The notes: generated by a model from the letters alone, not told the origin. DNA of 64,000 nucleotides from Lantana camara (GCA_037501455.1 CM074856.1:20915001-20979000); one strand, 5' to 3'; positions 12,088 through 25,581 are shown, counted from the stretch's first letter. A program made the numbers and translations.

Positions 12088-13464
12088 TACTCTTTCATTT
12101 AATGACTAGTATACTATTTATCTTTTTGCTACTAATCTAGTTTCATTACCATAACTATGAAATAATATTAACGTAATAACATGATTTATTTATCCAAAGT
12201 CTTGAGTAGGGTGTACGCAATTGGTGCGGGTGATTTTATATGTGAAATGGTGCCTAATCCCAGGTTTATAAAATTATAAACTATAATTGCATAATTATTT
12301 TTTCAAATCGAACGGTTTAGGTTGAGTGGTACCATTACATAGGTGGTGGATTGGTGGTTTGACAGATTATATATATAATTTTTAAAAAAACTCTTTTATA
12401 CTCATAATTTTACTTCAATAAACAAAAAAAATAAAAAGAAAATGACAAATTTTTAATTGATAACGTATTGCAACACTAATGCATAATGGTTTCAAATTAT
12501 ACATATATATATTATTAAATAAATAAAATAATCTTATTAATATAAATCATGTAGTATAATTTTGTTGTTTATTAAACAACTTGTATAATTAATTCAACAC
12601 AAAAATATTAGAATTAATTTATTCAAAAGTTTGTAAGATATAATTAATACTATTAGAATTAATTTTATTCAAAAGCGTATAAGATTATAATTATATAGTG
12701 ATTTATAATTAAAGAAAGATTTATACAATTATTTTTTGATTAGAATTACATGAAGATAATTAAGAGTTTGATTATAACGAAATATCCTGGAAGAATATTT
12801 ATATATTTAGTATTTTACAAAACTACCCTTAATTATATTTTACTGAAAATTTTACAATAAGAGTATTTTGGTCAATCACAAAAAGCATATTTACGTATCA
12901 ATTTACTATTTTACAACAATACCCTTAATTGTATTTCACTATAAAACTTACAATAAGCGTATTTTGACCGATCTCAAAGTTTCAAGAAACTAAAAACCCC
13001 AACTCGCATTTTTATAATATATATAGATATAGATTAGGGGATTTAGAAAAAATAAAAAGTGTATTGGGAAAGTAACACATAGAATTTTCAAATAGGGTAG
13101 CTTAGGATAAATTATAGAGATAGTTGATTCTTATAATTTACTGTCCCAAAAATTATTAGCAAAACTATTTTGTAGAATTTGCCACCTAAACATTTCATTT
13201 TTTTTTTACTTTACTACCTGCGCTGGAAAAGTACCACATCACCCTCACTTTAGGCATGTGCTGGGCACATGATGCCTTTATCAAAATTATTTGGTCGAAA
13301 AATCCAACTTACGTGAAAATTTGTAAACTTTAAAAGATGAGATGGTGATCGGAAATAAAAAAAAAAAAAAGAATATTTAGATGGCAAAGTTTAAAAAATA
13401 GACTAATTCAGATTGAAAAGAAAAAAAAAACTCCAAAACTTTTTTAAAAAAAAGAGTATATTTT

Positions 13465-13537
13465 AGCCGTGGCTGGGACTTGAACCCAGGACATCCAAAG
13501 ATGTCGAATTTGAGCAAATCATATTGCTACAACGGCT
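13465..13537 (-). pseudogene. tRNA-like module, unit 8
   Basis: Matches the reference copy. Confidence 0.7.
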
Positions 13538-14915
13538 TACTCTTTCATTTAATGACTAGTATAGTATTTATCTTTTTGCTACTAATCTAGTTTCATTACC
13601 ATAACTATGAAATAATATTAACGTAATAACATGATTTATTTATCCAAAGTCTTGAGTAGGGTGTACGCAGTTGGTGCGGGTGATTTTATATGTGAAATGG
13701 CGCCTAATCCCAGGTTTATAAAATTATAAACTATAATTGCATAATTATTTTTTCAAATCGAACGGTTTAGGTTGAGTGGTACCATTACATAGGTGGTGGA
13801 TTGGTGGTTTGACAGATTATATATATAATTTTTAAAAAAACTCTTTTATACTCATAATTTTACTTCAATAAACAAAAAAAATATAAAGAAAATGACAAAT
13901 TTTTAATTTATAACATATTGCAACACTAATGCGTAATGGTTTCAAAGTTATACTTAAATATATTATTAAATAAATAAAATAATCTTATTAATATAAATCA
14001 TGTAGTATAATTTTGTTGTTTATTAAACAACTTGTATAATTAATTCAACACAAAAATATTAGAATTAATTTATTCAAAAGTTTATAAGATCTAATTAATA
14101 CTATTAGAATTAATTTTATTCAAAAGCTTATAAGATTATAATTATATAGTGATTTATAATTAAAGAAAGATTTATACAATTATATTTTGATTAGAATTAC
14201 ATGAAGATAATTAAGAGTTTGATTATAACGAAATATCCTGGAAGAATATTTATATATTTAGTATTTTACAAAACTACCCTTAATTACATTTTACTGAAAA
14301 TTTTACAATAAGAGTATTTTGGTCAATCACAAAAAGAATATTTACGTATCAATTTAGTATTTTACCAAAATACCCTTAATTGTATTTTACTATAAAACTT
14401 ACAATAAGCGTATTTTGACCGATCTCAAAGTTTCAAGAAACTAAAAACCCCAACTCGCATTTTTATAATATATATAGATATAGATTAGGGGATTTAGAAA
14501 AAATAAAAAGTGTATTGGGAAAGTAACACATAGAATTTTCAAATAGGGTAGTTTAGGATAAATTATAGAGATAGTTGATTCTTATAATTTACTGTCCCAA
14601 AAATTATTAGCAAAACTATTTTGTAGAATTTGCCACCTAAACTTTTCATTTTTTTTTTTGACTTTACTACCTGCGCTGGAAAAGTACCACATCACCGTCA
14701 CTTTAGGCATGTGCTGGGCACATGATGCCTTTATCGAAATTATTTGGTCGAAAAATCCAACTTAGGTGAAAAATTGTAAACTTTAAAAGATGAGATGGTG
14801 ATCGGAAATAAAAAAAAAAAAGAATATTTAGATGGCAAAGTTTAAAAAATAGACTAATTCAGATTGAAAAGAAAAAAAAAACTCCAAAACTTTTTTAAAA
14901 AAAAGAGTATATTTT

Positions 14916-14988
14916 AGCCATGGCTGGGACTTGAACCCAGGACATCCAAAGATGTCGAATTTGAGCAAATCATATTGCTACAACGGCT
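14916..14988 (-). pseudogene. tRNA-like module, unit 9
   Basis: One acceptor change (plus strand AGCCATGG) converts a G-C pair to G-U. Confidence 0.7.
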
Positions 14989-16370
14989 TACTCTTTCATT
15001 TAATGACTAGTATAGTATTTATCTTTTTGCTACTAATCTAGTTTCATTACCATAACTATGAAATAATATTAACGTAATAACATGATTTATTTATCCAAAG
15101 TCTTGAGTAGGGTGTACGCAGTTGGTGCGGGTGATTTTATATGTGAAATGGCGCCAAATCCCAGGTTTATAAAATTATAAACTATAATTGCATAATTATT
15201 TTTTCAAATCGAATGGTTTAGGTTGAGTGGTACCATTACATAGGTGGTGGATTGGTGGTTTGACAGATTATATATATAATTTTTAATAAAACTCTTTTAT
15301 ACTCATAATTTTACTTCAATAAACAAAAAAAATATAAAGAAAATGACAAAATTTCAATTTATAACGTATTGCAACACTAATGCATAATGGTTTCAAAGTT
15401 ATACATATATATATTATTAAATAAATAAAATAATCTTATTAATATAAATCAGGTAGTATAATTTTGTTGTTTATTAAACAACTTGTATAATTAATTCAAC
15501 ACAAAAATATTAGAATTAATTTATTCAAAAGTTTATAAGATATAATTAATACTATTAGAATTAATTTTATTCAAAAGCTTATAAGATTATAATTATATAG
15601 TGATTTATAATTAAAGAAAGATTTATACAATTATTTTTTGATTAGAATTACATGAAGATAATTAAGAGTTTGATTATAACGAAATATCCTGGAAGAATAT
15701 TTATATATTTAGTATTTTACAAAACTACCCTTAATTATATTTTACTGAAAATTTTACAATAAGAGTATTTTGGTCAATCACAAAAAGAATATTTACAAAT
15801 CAATTTAGTATTTTACCAAAATACCCTTAATTGTATTTTACTATAAAACTTACAATAAGCGTATTTTGACCGATCTCAAAGTTTCAAGAAACTAAAAACC
15901 CCAACTCGCATTTTTATAATATATATAGATATAGATTAGGGGATTTAGAAAAAATAAAAAGTGTATTGGGAAAGTAACACATAGAATTTTCAAATAGGGT
16001 AGTTTAGCATAAATTATAGAGATAGTTGATTCTTATAATTTACTGTCCCAAAAATTATTAGCAAAACTATTTTGTAGAATTTGCCACCTAAACTTTTCAT
16101 TTTTTTTTTTTTTTACTTTACTACCTGCGCTGGAAAAGTACCACATCACCCTCACTTTAGGCATGGCTGGGCACATGATGCCTTTATCGGAATTATTTGG
16201 TCGAAAAATCCAACTTAGGTGAAAAATTGTAAACTTTAAAAGATGAGATGGTGATCGGAAATTAAAAAAAAAAAAAGAATATTTAGATGGCAAAGTTTAA
16301 AAAATAAACTAATTCAGATTGAAAAGAAAAAAAAAACTCCAAAACTTTTTAAAAAAAAAGAGTATATTTT

Positions 16371-16439
16371 AGCCGTGGCTGGGACTTGAACCCAGGACAT
16401 CCAAAGATGTCAAATTTGAGCAAATCTGCTACAACGGCT
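16371..16439 (-). pseudogene. tRNA-like module, unit 10 (4-base deletion)
   Basis: Four bases are missing from the D loop, leaving the AGCA/TGCT stem with a 4-nt loop. The T arm and terminator are intact. Confidence 0.7.
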
Positions 16440-17822
16440 TACTCTTTCATTTAATGACTAGTATAGTATTTATCTTTTTGCTACTAATCTAGTTTCATTA
16501 CCATAACTATGAAATAATATTAACGTAATAACATGATTTATTTATCCAAAGTCTTGAGTAGGGTGTACGCAGTTGGTGCGGGTGATTTTATATGTGAAAT
16601 GGCGCCTAATCCCAGGTTTATAAAATTATAAACTATAATTGCATAATTATTTTTTCAATTCGAATGGTTTAGGTTGAGTGGTACCATTACATAGGTGGTG
16701 GATTGGTGGTTTGACAGATTATATATATAATTTTTAATAAAACTCTTTTATACTCATAATTTTACTTCAATAAACAAAAGAAATATAAAGAAAATGACAA
16801 AATTTCAATTTATAACGTATTGCAACACTAATGCATAATGGTTTCAAAGTTATACATATATATATTATTAAATAAATAAAATAATCTTATTAATATAAAT
16901 CAGGTAGTATAATTTTGTTGTTTATTAAACAACTTGTATAATTAATTCAACACAAAAATATTAGAATTAATTTATTCAAAAGTTTATAAGAAATAATTAA
17001 TACTATTAGAATTAATTTTATTCAAAAGCTTATAAGATTATAATTATATAGTGATTTATAATTAAAGAAAGATTTATACAATTATATTTTGATTAGAATT
17101 ACATGAAGATAATTAAGAGTTTGATTATAACGAAATATCCTGGAAGAATATTTATATATTTAGTATTTTACAAAACTACCCTTAATTATATTTTACTGAA
17201 AATTTTACAATAAGAGTATTTTGGTCAATCACAAAAAGAATATTTACGTATCAATTTAGTATTTTACCAAAATACCCTTAATTGTATTTTACTATAAAAC
17301 TTACAATAAGCGTATTTTGACCGATCTCAAAGTTTCAAGAAACTAAAAACCCCAACTCGCATTTTTATAATATATATAGATATAGATTAGGGGATTTAGA
17401 AAAAATAAAAAGTGTATTGGGAAAGTAACACATAGAATTTTCAAATAGGGTAGTTTAGGATAAATTATAGAGATAGTTGATTCTTATAATTTACTGTCCC
17501 AAAAATTATTAGCAAAACTATTTTGTAGAATTTGCCACCTAAACTTTTCATTTTTTTTTTTTTTTTACTTTACTACCTGCGCTGGAAAAGTACCACATCA
17601 CCCTCACTTTAGGCATGTGCTGGGCACATGATGCCTTTATCGAAATTATTTGGTCGAAAAATCCAACTTAGGTGAAAAATTGTAAACTTTAAAAGATGAG
17701 ATGGTGATCGGAAATAAAAAAAAAAAAAGAATATTTAGATGGCAAAGTTTAAAAAATAGACTAATTCAGATTGAAAAGAAAAAAAAAACTCCAAAACTTT
17801 TTAAAAAAAAAGAGTATATTTT

Positions 17823-17895
17823 AGCCGTGGCTGGGACTTGAACCCAGGACATCCAAAGATGTCGAATTTGAGCAAATCATATTGCTACAACGGCT
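17823..17895 (-). pseudogene. tRNA-like module, unit 11
   Basis: Matches the reference copy. The chromovirus 5' LTR starts 142 bases upstream of it (minus-strand sense). Confidence 0.7.
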
Positions 17896-18031
17896 TACTC
17901 TTTCATTTAATGACTAGTATAGTATTTATCTTTTTGCTACTAATCTAGTTTCATTACCATAACTATGAAATAATATTAACGTAATAACATGATTTATTTA
18001 TCCAAAGTCTTGAGTAGGGTGTACGCAATTG

Positions 18032-18036
18032 GTGCG
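18032..18036. repeat. Target-site duplication of chromovirus (left, GTGCG)
   Basis: GTGCG before the 5' LTR; identical five bases at 28381-28385. Confidence 0.95.
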
Positions 18037-20834
18037 TGTGACATCCCAAATTCTGAATAGAAAGAAAACAGGTAATTTAATTAAGATATTGGGACACGTC
18101 TCGAAATTGATCAAGTGATTTACCAAACCAAGTGCTCTTTGCTTAAAATAAATTAAATATGTTGCTTAATTATATGTGCTTTGACGTAACTAAATTGTTG
18201 ATATGCACTGAATGCTCTAATTTCCTATTAGCTAAATTAATTATATTTTAATTGTTATACAAAATATTTAATTGCATAAAGTGAGATGAATCATTTTAAC
18301 AATCATTATAACAAGATTTGTCTTTAATGTAAGTACCTCTCATACGTATAATATTAAATATTGGATAGATGTGCTTTCTTGCAAACTTAGTTATGAAGTC
18401 TTGACATTCTACTTGTTAACTACGTGTCAACAAACCGGATTGAATAACATCTGCGTGTCCTTACTCAAGATGCACTCAATTTACTTTAATTATTTTATTT
18501 CATGTGTGATATCACAAAAGAAATAAAACTATAAAAGACTTTTGTTTACAAACTGGGTTTCAGTCGGCTCATTTCCAAACCTAAAAGAACAGGAGTTCTA
18601 TTTTACAAAAGAAAAGAATATTTACTGTAATCTCCAACCTCTTAACATAAGATCGATTTCCTTACAAAAATCCCTGATAGTTGGTATTCTTCTGATCGTA
18701 AGTACTATTATTTATTCTCTGCTAAAATTTGAATTTTCTTATTATTTGATAAGTTTTATTTTAAAAGTTATATTTATGTAGCAATTTTTATTTAATCGAG
18801 TGTTTAGGAGTATGCTATATAATCCATCGATTTAATTGATTCAATTTTCAAAGTTTACATGTTTGTCCCGAAAAAAAAAAAAAATTTATAGTTCCAGGAG
18901 CTGTGGAATAGATAACCTTTGTGTTAATACTTACACGTATGAATAGAATAGGAATATACAAACCATGTTTTATTTTAAATTCTCGTTGTTAGCTAATTTC
19001 TATTGCATAAATAGTTTTCTTAAAATAATTATTCTGTGCTAATTGAATTAGCTAGGTACATACAACTGCCAAGAATTCTTGAGAATTTTAGTGCTCAACG
19101 ATTGATATGATTTTACTTCAAATTTAAATATATGCATACTCTCCTGTGGAAGAATCAAGCATATGATTACTATTAAACTTGTTTTAAGCTGTTCGCATAT
19201 ATGTATATATTAATTACTAATTGCATTATATATATGAATTAATTTAAATGGTCGTGTTAATATTAGCTTTCTAAGGAAAGCAATTATTGCTTTCTGAACA
19301 ATCTCACATGCGACTTAGGTTGATACTAAATTAAAAATATGAAATGTCTCGTCCTTCTGGAAGCATGGTCCAATTGTCGATACAATTAACTGGGTTGTAA
19401 CAATACAATTTGAAGTGTATATCATTCTCAGTTTAGTAGTAATGGATATTATATTAGAAAAATATCATAATCTTATTATTTGAAATTTGTTTTTACGATT
19501 AAACTAAATTGTTTAAGTGCCTATATCCTAGTGTGGTTTCGGTAATAGCCGTACACGTCAGTTGTATTACTAAGTGTTGAGTGGAGTCGAGTCTTAACTT
19601 GTAATTTTGTGTAATAGGCGTTCCTAGGGAGGAGTCCTGATCGTGTTGATCGTGTCTTTCTTTTGCAGTTTGGAAGCTTTTCAGGTGAGGGATTTAAAAT
19701 CTTTTCAACTGAGGCCAAAACATATATTATGTAAATATATATATCTTCTTAAAACCCAACTCGTATTTATTGAGTTTGATTTTCGACCCGTTGATACTAT
19801 ATATATAAATAGCTGTTTTATAATATTTTGGTATTTTGTTGAAAAATCGGATTTTCTTATAAAAATGGGTTCTTGTTATATTATATATACGTGTGAGTGA
19901 ACGAAAAGTTTGATTTTGAACCGCGAAATGGTTAAGAGAAAGAAATTGTTTGAAAATGTGAAAATATTTTAAAGCGAGTATTGATCTGATAGAACCCTTG
20001 GGGACGCCCTTGGGGAATATGGGCCCCGAAGTATCTAGTGGGTGAGGCCCGGAGGTGTGCGCCAAAGGCTGATCTTTACTACGTACTTCTGTGAAGCTCT
20101 ATACGGGACGTAGCCGGAGGTTGACTGCGTTACGTATAGAGTGAGGTTATTGGTACCAGGGCATATTGCCCCTATCTGTGTGATCGTGTGGTTGGTTGGG
20201 GGGCACCTCGACTAACACTTGGAGGGAGAAGGCTGGTTTCTGTTTTGTGTTTCTTGTGTTCAGGGTGTGAAAGGTTGGAGAACTTACCCGTACTCGCCGG
20301 GTTACTGTGATTGATCGATCGTTTTGATTATTGGTTCACAAGTGTGTTTTTAATATAAATTAAAAGTTATCCTTTGCTCTACTTACACCTTGTTCTGAAA
20401 ATAAGGAAAATGTGAACCAAGCTTGTGATTTTGTTTATGTATATGTATAATCCCCTCACTTAGTCACTTTGACTAACGTCCCTTCCTTTCTGGTTTTGGC
20501 TTCAGGTAGGTGTGACTAGGCGGCACGTCGGGTCTAGGTCGTCAGGTGTCGTCGAGATAGTTTGTTTTTGAATCTCAGAGTTTTGGAATTTCTCCTTCGT
20601 GGGAAACTCAGTATGTATAGTTTACGTACCTATACCTGATACGGTTGTCGTTTGTCGTCGGCCTTACTGGACTTATAATTATCTTTGAAGTTTGATGTTG
20701 ACGGGCATTATTTCATACTTCAGCTATGCTTGTGTTTGTTCGTTCGTCACCGTTCGCTGGGAAAGATCACGAGTGAAGGCCCAAAGCTAACACTCGGGGT
20801 ACTTCTCAGTGCGGGATGTGGCAAGGGCGCAACA
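18037..20834 (+). repeat. 5' LTR of the chromovirus
   Basis: 2,798 bases, TGTGACATCCC to GGGCGCAACA. Carries a TATA-like TATATATATAAATA at 19798-19811 and a GC-richer downstream block at ~19990-20330 that is also conserved in the solo LTR at 4751. Small ORFs inside it (for example 18542-18781) recur in the 3' LTR only because the LTRs are copies; none resembles a protein. Confidence 0.95.
19798..19811 (+). promoter_or_regulatory. Putative LTR TATA box
   Basis: TATATATATAAATA lies in an otherwise AT-rich stretch but is preserved with its context (GACCCGTTGATAC upstream, AATATTTTGGTATTTTG downstream) in both LTRs and in the diverged solo LTR. Function is inferred from position upstream of the conserved 3' half. 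Confidence 0.4.
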
Positions 20835-20840
20835 TTTGGG

Positions 20841-20853
20841 TGGTATCAGAGCC
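20841..20853 (+). other. Primer-binding site (initiator tRNA-Met type)
   Basis: TGGTATCAGAGCC lies six bases after the 5' LTR and is complementary to the 3' end of plant initiator tRNA-Met, the usual primer in this group. Confidence 0.9.
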
Positions 20854-21058
20854 CGGTTGGAAACTGGAGCTCTTGTCGTGTCTAGAACGAGTCTAGGGTG
20901 GGTCTTGGAGTGAGTCTAGGTTGTACGGCTATAGGATTTGAGTCAGTACATGCTTTTGTGTGTACCTGTGGTACGTGCCTACGTGATATTTTAGTGCCTT
21001 ATACGATTTTGCTCTAATCAATCATGCATCCTATTGTCAGTAAGTTGTGATTGCAGCA
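20854..21058 (+). other. Untranslated leader of the chromovirus
   Basis: 205 bases between primer site and the gag ATG, with repeated GAGTCTAGG motifs near 20889-20918. No ORF of note; presumably includes the packaging region. Confidence 0.5.
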
Positions 21059-21766
21059 ATGCCACGTGGAAGACCCCCTCGTGCTAAGATCCCGCCACAA
21101 GTTCCAGAACAAGCCCCACCTGAAAATGTCAATGTTAATGACTTTGCCCGTCATTTTGCACAAGCCTGTGTACAACAAGCAACCCAGCAGGCTCAACAAC
21201 AGTATCAAGGACCGGGGCAGGCAGAAGAAAAAGCACTAGATAAGTTCCTCAAGTATAACCCACCCAAGTTCTATGGTCAGACTGATGATTTAAAAGCTGA
21301 AGAGTGGATATCTGAAATGGAACAAAATTTTCAAGTTACACGAATTGGAGATCCTGATCGAGTAGAATTTTCAGTGTTCCTACTCAAAGGTCCTGCACAA
21401 GATTGGTGGAAACTCGTACGACAAGGATGGCAAGTTACTGGAGGTGCAATTACTTGGAATCGATTCCTAACTGAGTTTAGGGATAAATATATTCCCCAAG
21501 TGATTCGGGATCGTAGGGAGAAAGAGTTTATGGAGTTGGTTCAAGGAAATGCTAGTGTTGCGGAATATGAGGCACGATTTGCTCGTCTGATCAACTACGC
21601 ACCTCACATCGTGCCGGATCAGAGAAGGAGAACTAAGAGATTCATCCAAGGGCTTAAACATGAAATAAGATACGCCTTAATGGCTTCTAAAGTCACTGAG
21701 TATACTGATGCAGTGTCGAGGGCAATGGAAGTATACGAGATATGCGATCGGTTCCTGTGCCAATGA
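21059..21766 (+). CDS. gag: Retrotransposon Gag (capsid part), frame broken at the C-terminus
   Basis: About 235 residues from the ATG at 21059 (a GTG four codons upstream is also in frame but ATG fits better). The start [10 protein letters not shown] is basic and Pro-rich, followed by a Gln-rich stretch. The middle holds the Retrotrans_gag signature: [13 protein letters not shown], then [14 protein letters not shown] and [11 protein letters not shown]. It forms the capsid of the intracellular virus-like particle. The frame stops at 21766, before the two zinc knuckles, which lie in the following frame (from 21742). A natural gag-pol boundary would come after the zinc knuckles, so I read the 25-base overlap as a frameshift lesion rather than programmed frameshifting. 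Confidence in identity is high; activity is doubtful. Confidence 0.92.
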   Translation: MPRGRPPRAKIPPQVPEQAPPENVNVNDFARHFAQACVQQATQQAQQQYQGPGQAEEKALDKFLKYNPPKFYGQTDDLKAEEWISEMEQNFQVTRIGDPDRVEFSVFLLKGPAQDWWKLVRQGWQVTGGAITWNRFLTEFRDKYIPQVIRDRREKEFMELVQGNASVAEYEARFARLINYAPHIVPDQRRRTKRFIQGLKHEIRYALMASKVTEYTDAVSRAMEVYEICDRFLCQ

Positions 21767-24700
21767 ACCTAACGAATCAATCTTCTGGATCCAAAAGGCC
21801 ATTCATGAGGACGAACCAACCTACATATAAAAAGCCTCGTAAATTTGGGAATGGACCTATGGGCTACAAGCCTAGTGCAGCTCTTCGCCCAATGGGGGCC
21901 CATGCTCCAGAACATAAGTGTGGATTTTGTGGTGGACCAAATCATGAGGAAAACAATTGCTGGAGGAAGTTAGGCCGTTGTATACGGTGCGGCAGTGACG
22001 AACACATCATCAGAAACTGCCCAAAGGCACAACCACAACAAGATCCAAGAGCACCAGTGGGAAATGTTCAACAGGCTGGGGGAGCAAGGAGACCAATTGT
22101 TCGTGCTCGGGCATACGCATTGGGGGGAGAAGAGGAACAAGTGGATCCAACTGCAGTTGTAGAAGGTACGCTAAACATCTTAGACATCCCAGTTAGGGTA
22201 TTATATGATCCGGGTGCGACGCATTCATTTATTGCGCATGATGTTGCTTTAACATTACTTGTGTATGTTGAGTGCTTGCCTTATGTGTATGAAGTTAGTT
22301 CCCCTCTGGGATCTAGCTTTACAACCGATCGAATTTATAGACGTTGTCCCATAAAGATTAATAATAAGATCTATCCGGCTGACCTGATCGAGATACCAAT
22401 GGAAAGATATGGGGTTATTTTGGGTATGGACTGGTTGTTCCAGCATCGGGCACAAGTGAACTGCTACGAGAAGAAAGTCATCATGGAAGCTGAAAAATCA
22501 TCTAAGAAGGAAATTAAAGGCGACAAAACAGAGCGAATACCAATCATCTCAGTAATGGAAGCGAGACAACTTATTAAAGTTGGGGCATCTGGATACGTTG
22601 CCTACTTGCTCAATCGACCGAAGGATCAAGTGAAATTAGAAGAGATGGATGTGGTGAAAGAGTTTCCTGACGTATTTCCTGAGAGCCTGAACTCCCTACC
22701 ACCAGAACGAGAGATCGAGTTCGTGATCGACCTTATTCCAGGAGCAGAGCCATATTCAAAGACACCTTATAGAATGGCGCCGGCAGAACTAAAGGAATTG
22801 AAGACACAATTGGACGATTTATTGGCCAGTGGATACATCAATCCGAGTACCTCACCTTGGGGTGCTCCAGTTTTGTTTGTAAAGAAGAAAGATGGATCCC
22901 TCAGAATGTGCATCGACTACAGAGAGCTGAATAGAATGACAATAAAGAACAAGTATCCTCTACCTCACATTGAGGAGTTGTTTGACTTATTGCAAGGATC
23001 GAGAGTTTACTCCAAACTCGACCTTAGGCAAGGGTACTATCAACTTCGTATCAGAAAGGAGGACATCCCCAAGACTGGATTTAACACGCGGTATGGACAT
23101 TTTGAATTCATCGTGATGCCGTTTGGTTTAACCAATGCCCCAGCAGCTTTCATGGATATGATGCATAGAATTTTCAGATCATATCTCGACAAGTTTGTCG
23201 TCATCTTTTTTGATGATATTCTAGTGTTCTCTAAATCAGAAGAAGAGCATGCAGAACACCTTCGTATTGTGTTGGAAACCTTGCGACGACACCAGTTGTT
23301 TGCCAAGTTTAGCAAATGTGAGTTTTGGATAGACCGAGTTGCATTGCTTGGACATATCATCTCAGGAAAGGGTATAGAAGTTGATCCATCAAAGATCGAA
23401 GCAGTTATGAGTTGGGAACAACCTAAGACACCTTCAGAAGTAAGAAGTTTCTTGGGATTAGCTGGGTACTACCGGAGGTTTGTTCGAGATTTTTCCAAGA
23501 TTGCATCCCCACTTACTCAGTTAACCAAAAAGAACCTGAAGTTTCAGTGGGATGACAAATGTGAAACCAGCTTTCAGGAGTTAAAGAAGAGATTGACCAC
23601 AGCACCCATACTAGCATTACCAGAAGGATCAGAAGGGTATGTGGTATACACAGATGCTTCAAAAGAAGGCTTGGGATGCGTATTGATGCAGAAAGGAAAG
23701 GTTATTGCGTATGCATCAAGAAAGTTGCGTTCCCATGAGCAAAACTACCCTACCCATGACTTGGAGTTGGCAGCGGTCATTTTCGCATTGGCTAAGTGGC
23801 GACATTACTTGTATGGTGTTTCATTTGATATCTTTACTGATCATAAGAGTTTGAAACACCTATTTACCCAGAAGGAGCTAAACATGAGACAGAGAAGATG
23901 GATGGAGTTCCTAGAAGACTATGATTGTAAAATTCAATACCATCCAGGAAAGGCAAACGTGGTAGCTGATGCCTTAAGCAGAAAAATTAGTATAGCTTGC
24001 TTGAAAGGGGGTTCAACTTCAAATGAAAATATGCCAGACAAAATTCATATTACATCTAAACCGCGAGTGGCGAATATCACCATTAAGTCAGATTTGGGAG
24101 TACGAGTTAAGGAAGCACAAACGACTGATGAGTGGGTTCGGAGACAGGCAGAACGAGTCAAGGAGACCTCAGATTCAAAGTTTGGCTTGGATGATACAGG
24201 TATCTTCAGGTACAAGAATAGGGTCTACATTCCAATAACACTGAGAAGAGAAATCCTTGAAGAAGCTCATAAGTCTGCTTATACGATTCATCCTGGAGGA
24301 AATAAGATGTACAAGGATCTTAAGGCTCATTACTGGTGGAATGGAATGAAACGAGATGTGGCAGATTTTGTAAAAAGATGTCTTACATGCCAACAAGTGA
24401 AAGCTGAACATCAGAAACCAGGTGGAACGTTGCAACCATTACCAATACCAACGTGGAAATGGGAACAAGTGACTATGGATTTCCTAACAGGACTTCCTAA
24501 AGTTCGAGGCAGTTATGATAGTATCTGGGTTATAATCGACAGATTAACCAAATCAGCTCACTTTCTTTCGGTAAAATCAACTGATAAGGTGGAAAAATTG
24601 GCAGAACTCTATCATCGAGAGATTGTCAGACTGTATGGACTTCCAATAAGCATCGTTTCTGATAGGGATCCTAAGTTCACTTCAAAGTTATGGCAGGACT

Positions 24701-25356
24701 TGCAGAGCTACTTAGGAACTAAGTTAAAGTTCAGTACTGCTGCTCACCCACAAACTGATGGTCAATCAGAAAGGTTAATCAAATACCTAGAAGATATGCT
24801 AAGGGCTTGCACATTAGATTTCCATGATAGTTGGAATAAACAATTGACGCTGATCGAGTTCGCTTACAACAACAGTTATCAAGCTTCAATTGGGATGGCA
24901 CCGTATGAAGCTCTATATGGTAGAAAATGCAGATCTCCACTGTATTGGGATTTGGAGGACTGGAGATGGACTGAAGATGGTATTCATCGAGTTACACCTC
25001 CAGATCTGATTCAGGATGCAATTGAGAAAGTACAGATCATCCAACAAAGGATGAAAACTGCTCAAGATCGACAAAAGAGCTACGCGGATAGGAGACGGCG
25101 AGATTTAGAATTTGAAGTGGGTGATCGTGTATTTTTGAAAGCCTCACCAAGAAAGGGATTCACGAGAATCGGAAAGGGTGGAAAACTGAATCCAAGATAC
25201 ATTGGTCCATTTGAAATTCTAGAACGAATTGGGAAAACAGCCTATCGGTTGGATTTACCCCCAAGTCTCACAGGGATTCACAATGTGTTTCATGTTTCCC
25301 AACTTCGAAAGTATTATCCAGATGAATCTCACATTCTCTCAGGGGAGGAGACGTAA
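21742..25356 (+). CDS. pol: Gag zinc knuckles and Pol polyprotein (PR-RT-RH-INT)
   Basis: 1,204 residues. Two CX2CX4HX4C zinc knuckles sit at ~60-73 and 80-93. The protease motif is YDPGATHSF at ~155-163 (DPG rather than the usual D[ST]G). Reverse transcriptase spans ~345-550, with [12 protein letters not shown] and the catalytic FFDD at ~489-492 (consensus [FY]xDD). RNase H spans ~630-750 with YTDAS, a Glu near 675, FTDH and DALSR. Integrase covers ~835-1190: HHCC zinc site (H843, H850, C880, C883), D913/D974/E1010 and a GPF module near 1155. All catalytic residues I can place are present. The first ATG (21742) is probably not a natural start, since this should be the continuation of Gag. 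The frame ends in TAA at 25354-25356, immediately before an in-frame chromodomain coding stretch. Confidence 0.95.
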   Translation: MRSVPVPMNLTNQSSGSKRPFMRTNQPTYKKPRKFGNGPMGYKPSAALRPMGAHAPEHKCGFCGGPNHEENNCWRKLGRCIRCGSDEHIIRNCPKAQPQQDPRAPVGNVQQAGGARRPIVRARAYALGGEEEQVDPTAVVEGTLNILDIPVRVLYDPGATHSFIAHDVALTLLVYVECLPYVYEVSSPLGSSFTTDRIYRRCPIKINNKIYPADLIEIPMERYGVILGMDWLFQHRAQVNCYEKKVIMEAEKSSKKEIKGDKTERIPIISVMEARQLIKVGASGYVAYLLNRPKDQVKLEEMDVVKEFPDVFPESLNSLPPEREIEFVIDLIPGAEPYSKTPYRMAPAELKELKTQLDDLLASGYINPSTSPWGAPVLFVKKKDGSLRMCIDYRELNRMTIKNKYPLPHIEELFDLLQGSRVYSKLDLRQGYYQLRIRKEDIPKTGFNTRYGHFEFIVMPFGLTNAPAAFMDMMHRIFRSYLDKFVVIFFDDILVFSKSEEEHAEHLRIVLETLRRHQLFAKFSKCEFWIDRVALLGHIISGKGIEVDPSKIEAVMSWEQPKTPSEVRSFLGLAGYYRRFVRDFSKIASPLTQLTKKNLKFQWDDKCETSFQELKKRLTTAPILALPEGSEGYVVYTDASKEGLGCVLMQKGKVIAYASRKLRSHEQNYPTHDLELAAVIFALAKWRHYLYGVSFDIFTDHKSLKHLFTQKELNMRQRRWMEFLEDYDCKIQYHPGKANVVADALSRKISIACLKGGSTSNENMPDKIHITSKPRVANITIKSDLGVRVKEAQTTDEWVRRQAERVKETSDSKFGLDDTGIFRYKNRVYIPITLRREILEEAHKSAYTIHPGGNKMYKDLKAHYWWNGMKRDVADFVKRCLTCQQVKAEHQKPGGTLQPLPIPTWKWEQVTMDFLTGLPKVRGSYDSIWVIIDRLTKSAHFLSVKSTDKVEKLAELYHREIVRLYGLPISIVSDRDPKFTSKLWQDLQSYLGTKLKFSTAAHPQTDGQSERLIKYLEDMLRACTLDFHDSWNKQLTLIEFAYNNSYQASIGMAPYEALYGRKCRSPLYWDLEDWRWTEDGIHRVTPPDLIQDAIEKVQIIQQRMKTAQDRQKSYADRRRRDLEFEVGDRVFLKASPRKGFTRIGKGGKLNPRYIGPFEILERIGKTAYRLDLPPSLTGIHNVFHVSQLRKYYPDESHILSGEET

Positions 25357-25551
25357 TTGGAGCCAAATCTAACCTTCACAATGAAACCAGTGCAAGTGTT
25401 GGATCGTAAATATCAAGAACTGAGAAATAGGAAAATTCCATTGGTCAAAGTATTGTGGAGGAATCAGACAACTGAGGAAGCTACATGGGAAACAGAGGAG
25501 AAAATGAAACGGCATTACCCTGAATTGTTTGAAAGATCAGAAGTGTAATCT
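25357..25551 (+). pseudogene. Chromodomain remnant cut off from Pol by a stop codon
   Basis: The codons after the TAA stay in the Pol frame for 64 residues and hold a typical chromodomain core: VQVLDRKYQELRNRKI, a VKVLWRNQ strand, ATWETEEKM and YPELF. In chromoviruses this C-terminal domain of integrase is thought to direct insertion to marked chromatin. Here it could be made only by stop readthrough, and no ATG start exists in front of it. The next stop is TAA at 25546-25548 followed by TCT. Confidence 0.85.
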
Positions 25552-25568
25552 GGGGACCAGATTCATTT

Positions 25569-25581
25569 AAGGAGGGAAGAG
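25569..25581 (+). other. Polypurine tract
   Basis: AAGGAGGGAAGAG directly abuts the TG of the 3' LTR: the plus-strand primer site for reverse transcription. Confidence 0.9.

Larger units (their letters stand above)
7897..18036. repeat. ~1.45-kb satellite array, block B (units 5-11)
   Basis: The array resumes exactly at the duplicated TAATC after the solo LTR. tRNA-like landmarks lie at 9108, 10562, 12015, 13465, 14916, 16371 and 17823, with spacings of 1450-1455. Units differ mainly by single bases and poly-A or poly-T length. 85-90-aa minus-strand ORFs near 10.1 and 16.1 kb are produced by these poly-A/T runs (Lys/Phe strings) and are not genes. The block ends at the 5-base target repeat of the chromovirus. 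Confidence 0.95.

Noticed and set aside
18542..18781. 79-aa ORF repeated at 26087-26326, and other small ORFs at 19521-20065 and 27067-27611
   Set aside because: They are inside the two LTRs, so their duplication follows from LTR identity. No protein motif is seen, and the 20685-20885 ORF spans the LTR-primer site junction.
21742..21766. Programmed -1 frameshift between gag and pol
   Set aside because: The zinc knuckles of Gag lie after the frame change and no clear slippery heptamer is seen, so a mutation is simpler.
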